Shown in pieces: positions 63,479-64,000 of a DNA stretch of 64,000 bases (positions within the stretch are counted from its first letter, which is position 1; every line of letters begins with the position of its first letter). Origin of the DNA: Candidatus Pacearchaeota archaeon (GTDB taxonomy: Archaea > Nanoarchaeota > Nanoarchaeia > Pacearchaeales > GW2011-AR1); contig JALOBN010000007.1 of NCBI GenBank assembly GCA_023228245.1, positions 1 to 64,000 on the forward strand, written 5' to 3'. Below the pieces are notes generated by a model, which saw only the letters and a list, made by a program, of their open reading frames with translations, did no database searches and had not been told where the DNA came from. The translations under genes and the position numbers were made by a program.

Positions 63479-64000
63479 CTACTCGATCACCCACTCCCGA
63501 TACCGCACCGAAAGGTCCAGCCCCCGCGCGCTGCGCACCACCGCGCCGTCGGCCCCGGCCAGCGTCTGCAGCACGCTCATCGGGTACTCTCCCTCGATCA
63601 CCAGCAGCCCGCCGGGGATCGTGAAGTCGGCCGCAAGGTAGTTTTCGATTTCCAGCGTCAGCCCGCAGTCACCGGCTATCCGCCGCATCAGCGCCAGCCG
63701 CGTCGTGGTGGCCACCACCTCGGTGATCTTTTCGGCGTACGGCATGAACAACCGCGCCGCCTGGTTGCGGCCCCAGATCTGCCAGGTGGTGGAGTCCGGG
63801 TCCTCGCTCATCCGCAGCTCTTCCCAGAAGTAGCTGTCGTACAACGCGCCGTCCACGTAGACCTCGATCCTGGGCGTCAAAAAGCTGCTGTCGCTCCTGA
63901 GGTACAACTGCTTGACCAGGTAAAGCGCCTCGTCGGCCACGTCTATGGTGATCTGGTTGGGCGTCCGGTCAATGTCCTCGCTGATCTCGATCCGGGTGTA
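63479..64000 (-). CDS. Partial tail protein (C-terminal 173 residues)
   Basis: An open minus-strand frame enters from the right edge (TRIEISEDIDRTPNQITIDV) and ends at 63479. It includes FWEELRMSEDPDSTTWQIWG and ITEVVATTTRLALMRRIAGD, as in some baseplate hub or tail-tip proteins, and GADGAVVRSARGLDLSVRYR. GTG 63940 is not taken as the start because the frame continues upstream without a stop. Confidence 0.7.
   Translation of the reverse strand, partial: YTRIEISEDIDRTPNQITIDVADEALYLVKQLYLRSDSSFLTPRIEVYVDGALYDSYFWEELRMSEDPDSTTWQIWGRNQAARLFMPYAEKITEVVATTTRLALMRRIAGDCGLTLEIENYLAADFTIPGGLLVIEGEYPMSVLQTLAGADGAVVRSARGLDLSVRYREWVIE

Noticed and set aside
1..64000. Window as one closed circular genome
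   Set aside because: Joining base 1 to base 64000 puts the two partial minus-strand frames out of phase, so sequence is missing between the edges.

Overview
The window reads as most of a tailed double-stranded DNA phage (siphovirus type), about 64 kb and GC-rich. It has a large terminase, a portal, an N4-gp56-family major capsid protein, a TP901-type tape measure protein with a frameshifted tail-assembly chaperone, a DnaB-type helicase and a tyrosine recombinase. Host identity cannot be read directly. A lysis set with a spanin-like lipoprotein, an LpxD-like acyltransferase and an LPS-type heptosyltransferase-like gene suggest a Gram-negative host. CGTCATTGCGAG-type dispersed repeats, which I associate with bacterial chromosomes, sit between phage genes. 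Both window edges cut genes of the leftward tail operon, so the genome is larger than the window.

Layout. Leftward (minus strand) genes run from about 29.8 kb to base 1: an early regulator and replication block (29.8-18.7 kb), then a late block (18.5 kb to 1). The early block encodes RHH and HTH regulators, an Acb2-type anti-CBASS candidate, a helicase, a RecA-like ATPase, two DNA methyltransferases, a RuvC-like nuclease and a sigma-like protein. The late block encodes HNH, terminase, portal, protease/scaffold, capsid, three glycosyltransferases and tail genes. Between them lie a good sigma70-type promoter, a leader with two tandem intrinsic terminators, and then the first late gene, an arrangement that suggests late control by antitermination. 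From 64.0 to 56.0 kb, also leftward, are further tail genes, a lysis cassette and a second sugar/acyl modification cassette (LpxD-like, GT2, hexapeptide acyltransferase, methyltransferase). If the genome is circular or circularly permuted, this is the end of the same late operon.

Rightward (plus strand) genes run from 29.9 to 56.0 kb: about 70 mostly very small genes, many overlapping by ATGA and many encoding zinc-ribbon-like or single-membrane-span proteins. Recognisable products include a ParB-like protein, an ankyrin-like protein, an integrase, a SPOUT RNA methyltransferase, SSB, a DUF5131 radical-SAM-like protein, an M23 peptidase and a Dam-type methyltransferase. This module is interrupted by a 3.4 kb insertion sequence (50624-54038) with perfect 18-bp ends. 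It carries a transposase plus six passenger genes, among them an XRE/ImmA-like regulator, and is AT-richer than its surroundings.

The 1 kb gene-free region at 28.4-29.4 kb carries several palindromes, two direct repeats and a switch from C/A-rich to G/T-rich plus strand. It is the best candidate for the control region and replication origin. Other observations to check are a long second reading frame inside the C5-methyltransferase gene with its own family-like motifs, two candidate structured RNAs at 44.7-45.2 kb, a family of 24-25 nt hairpins placed mostly just after stop codons, and an RHH regulator that ends in an SSB-like DDIPF tail.
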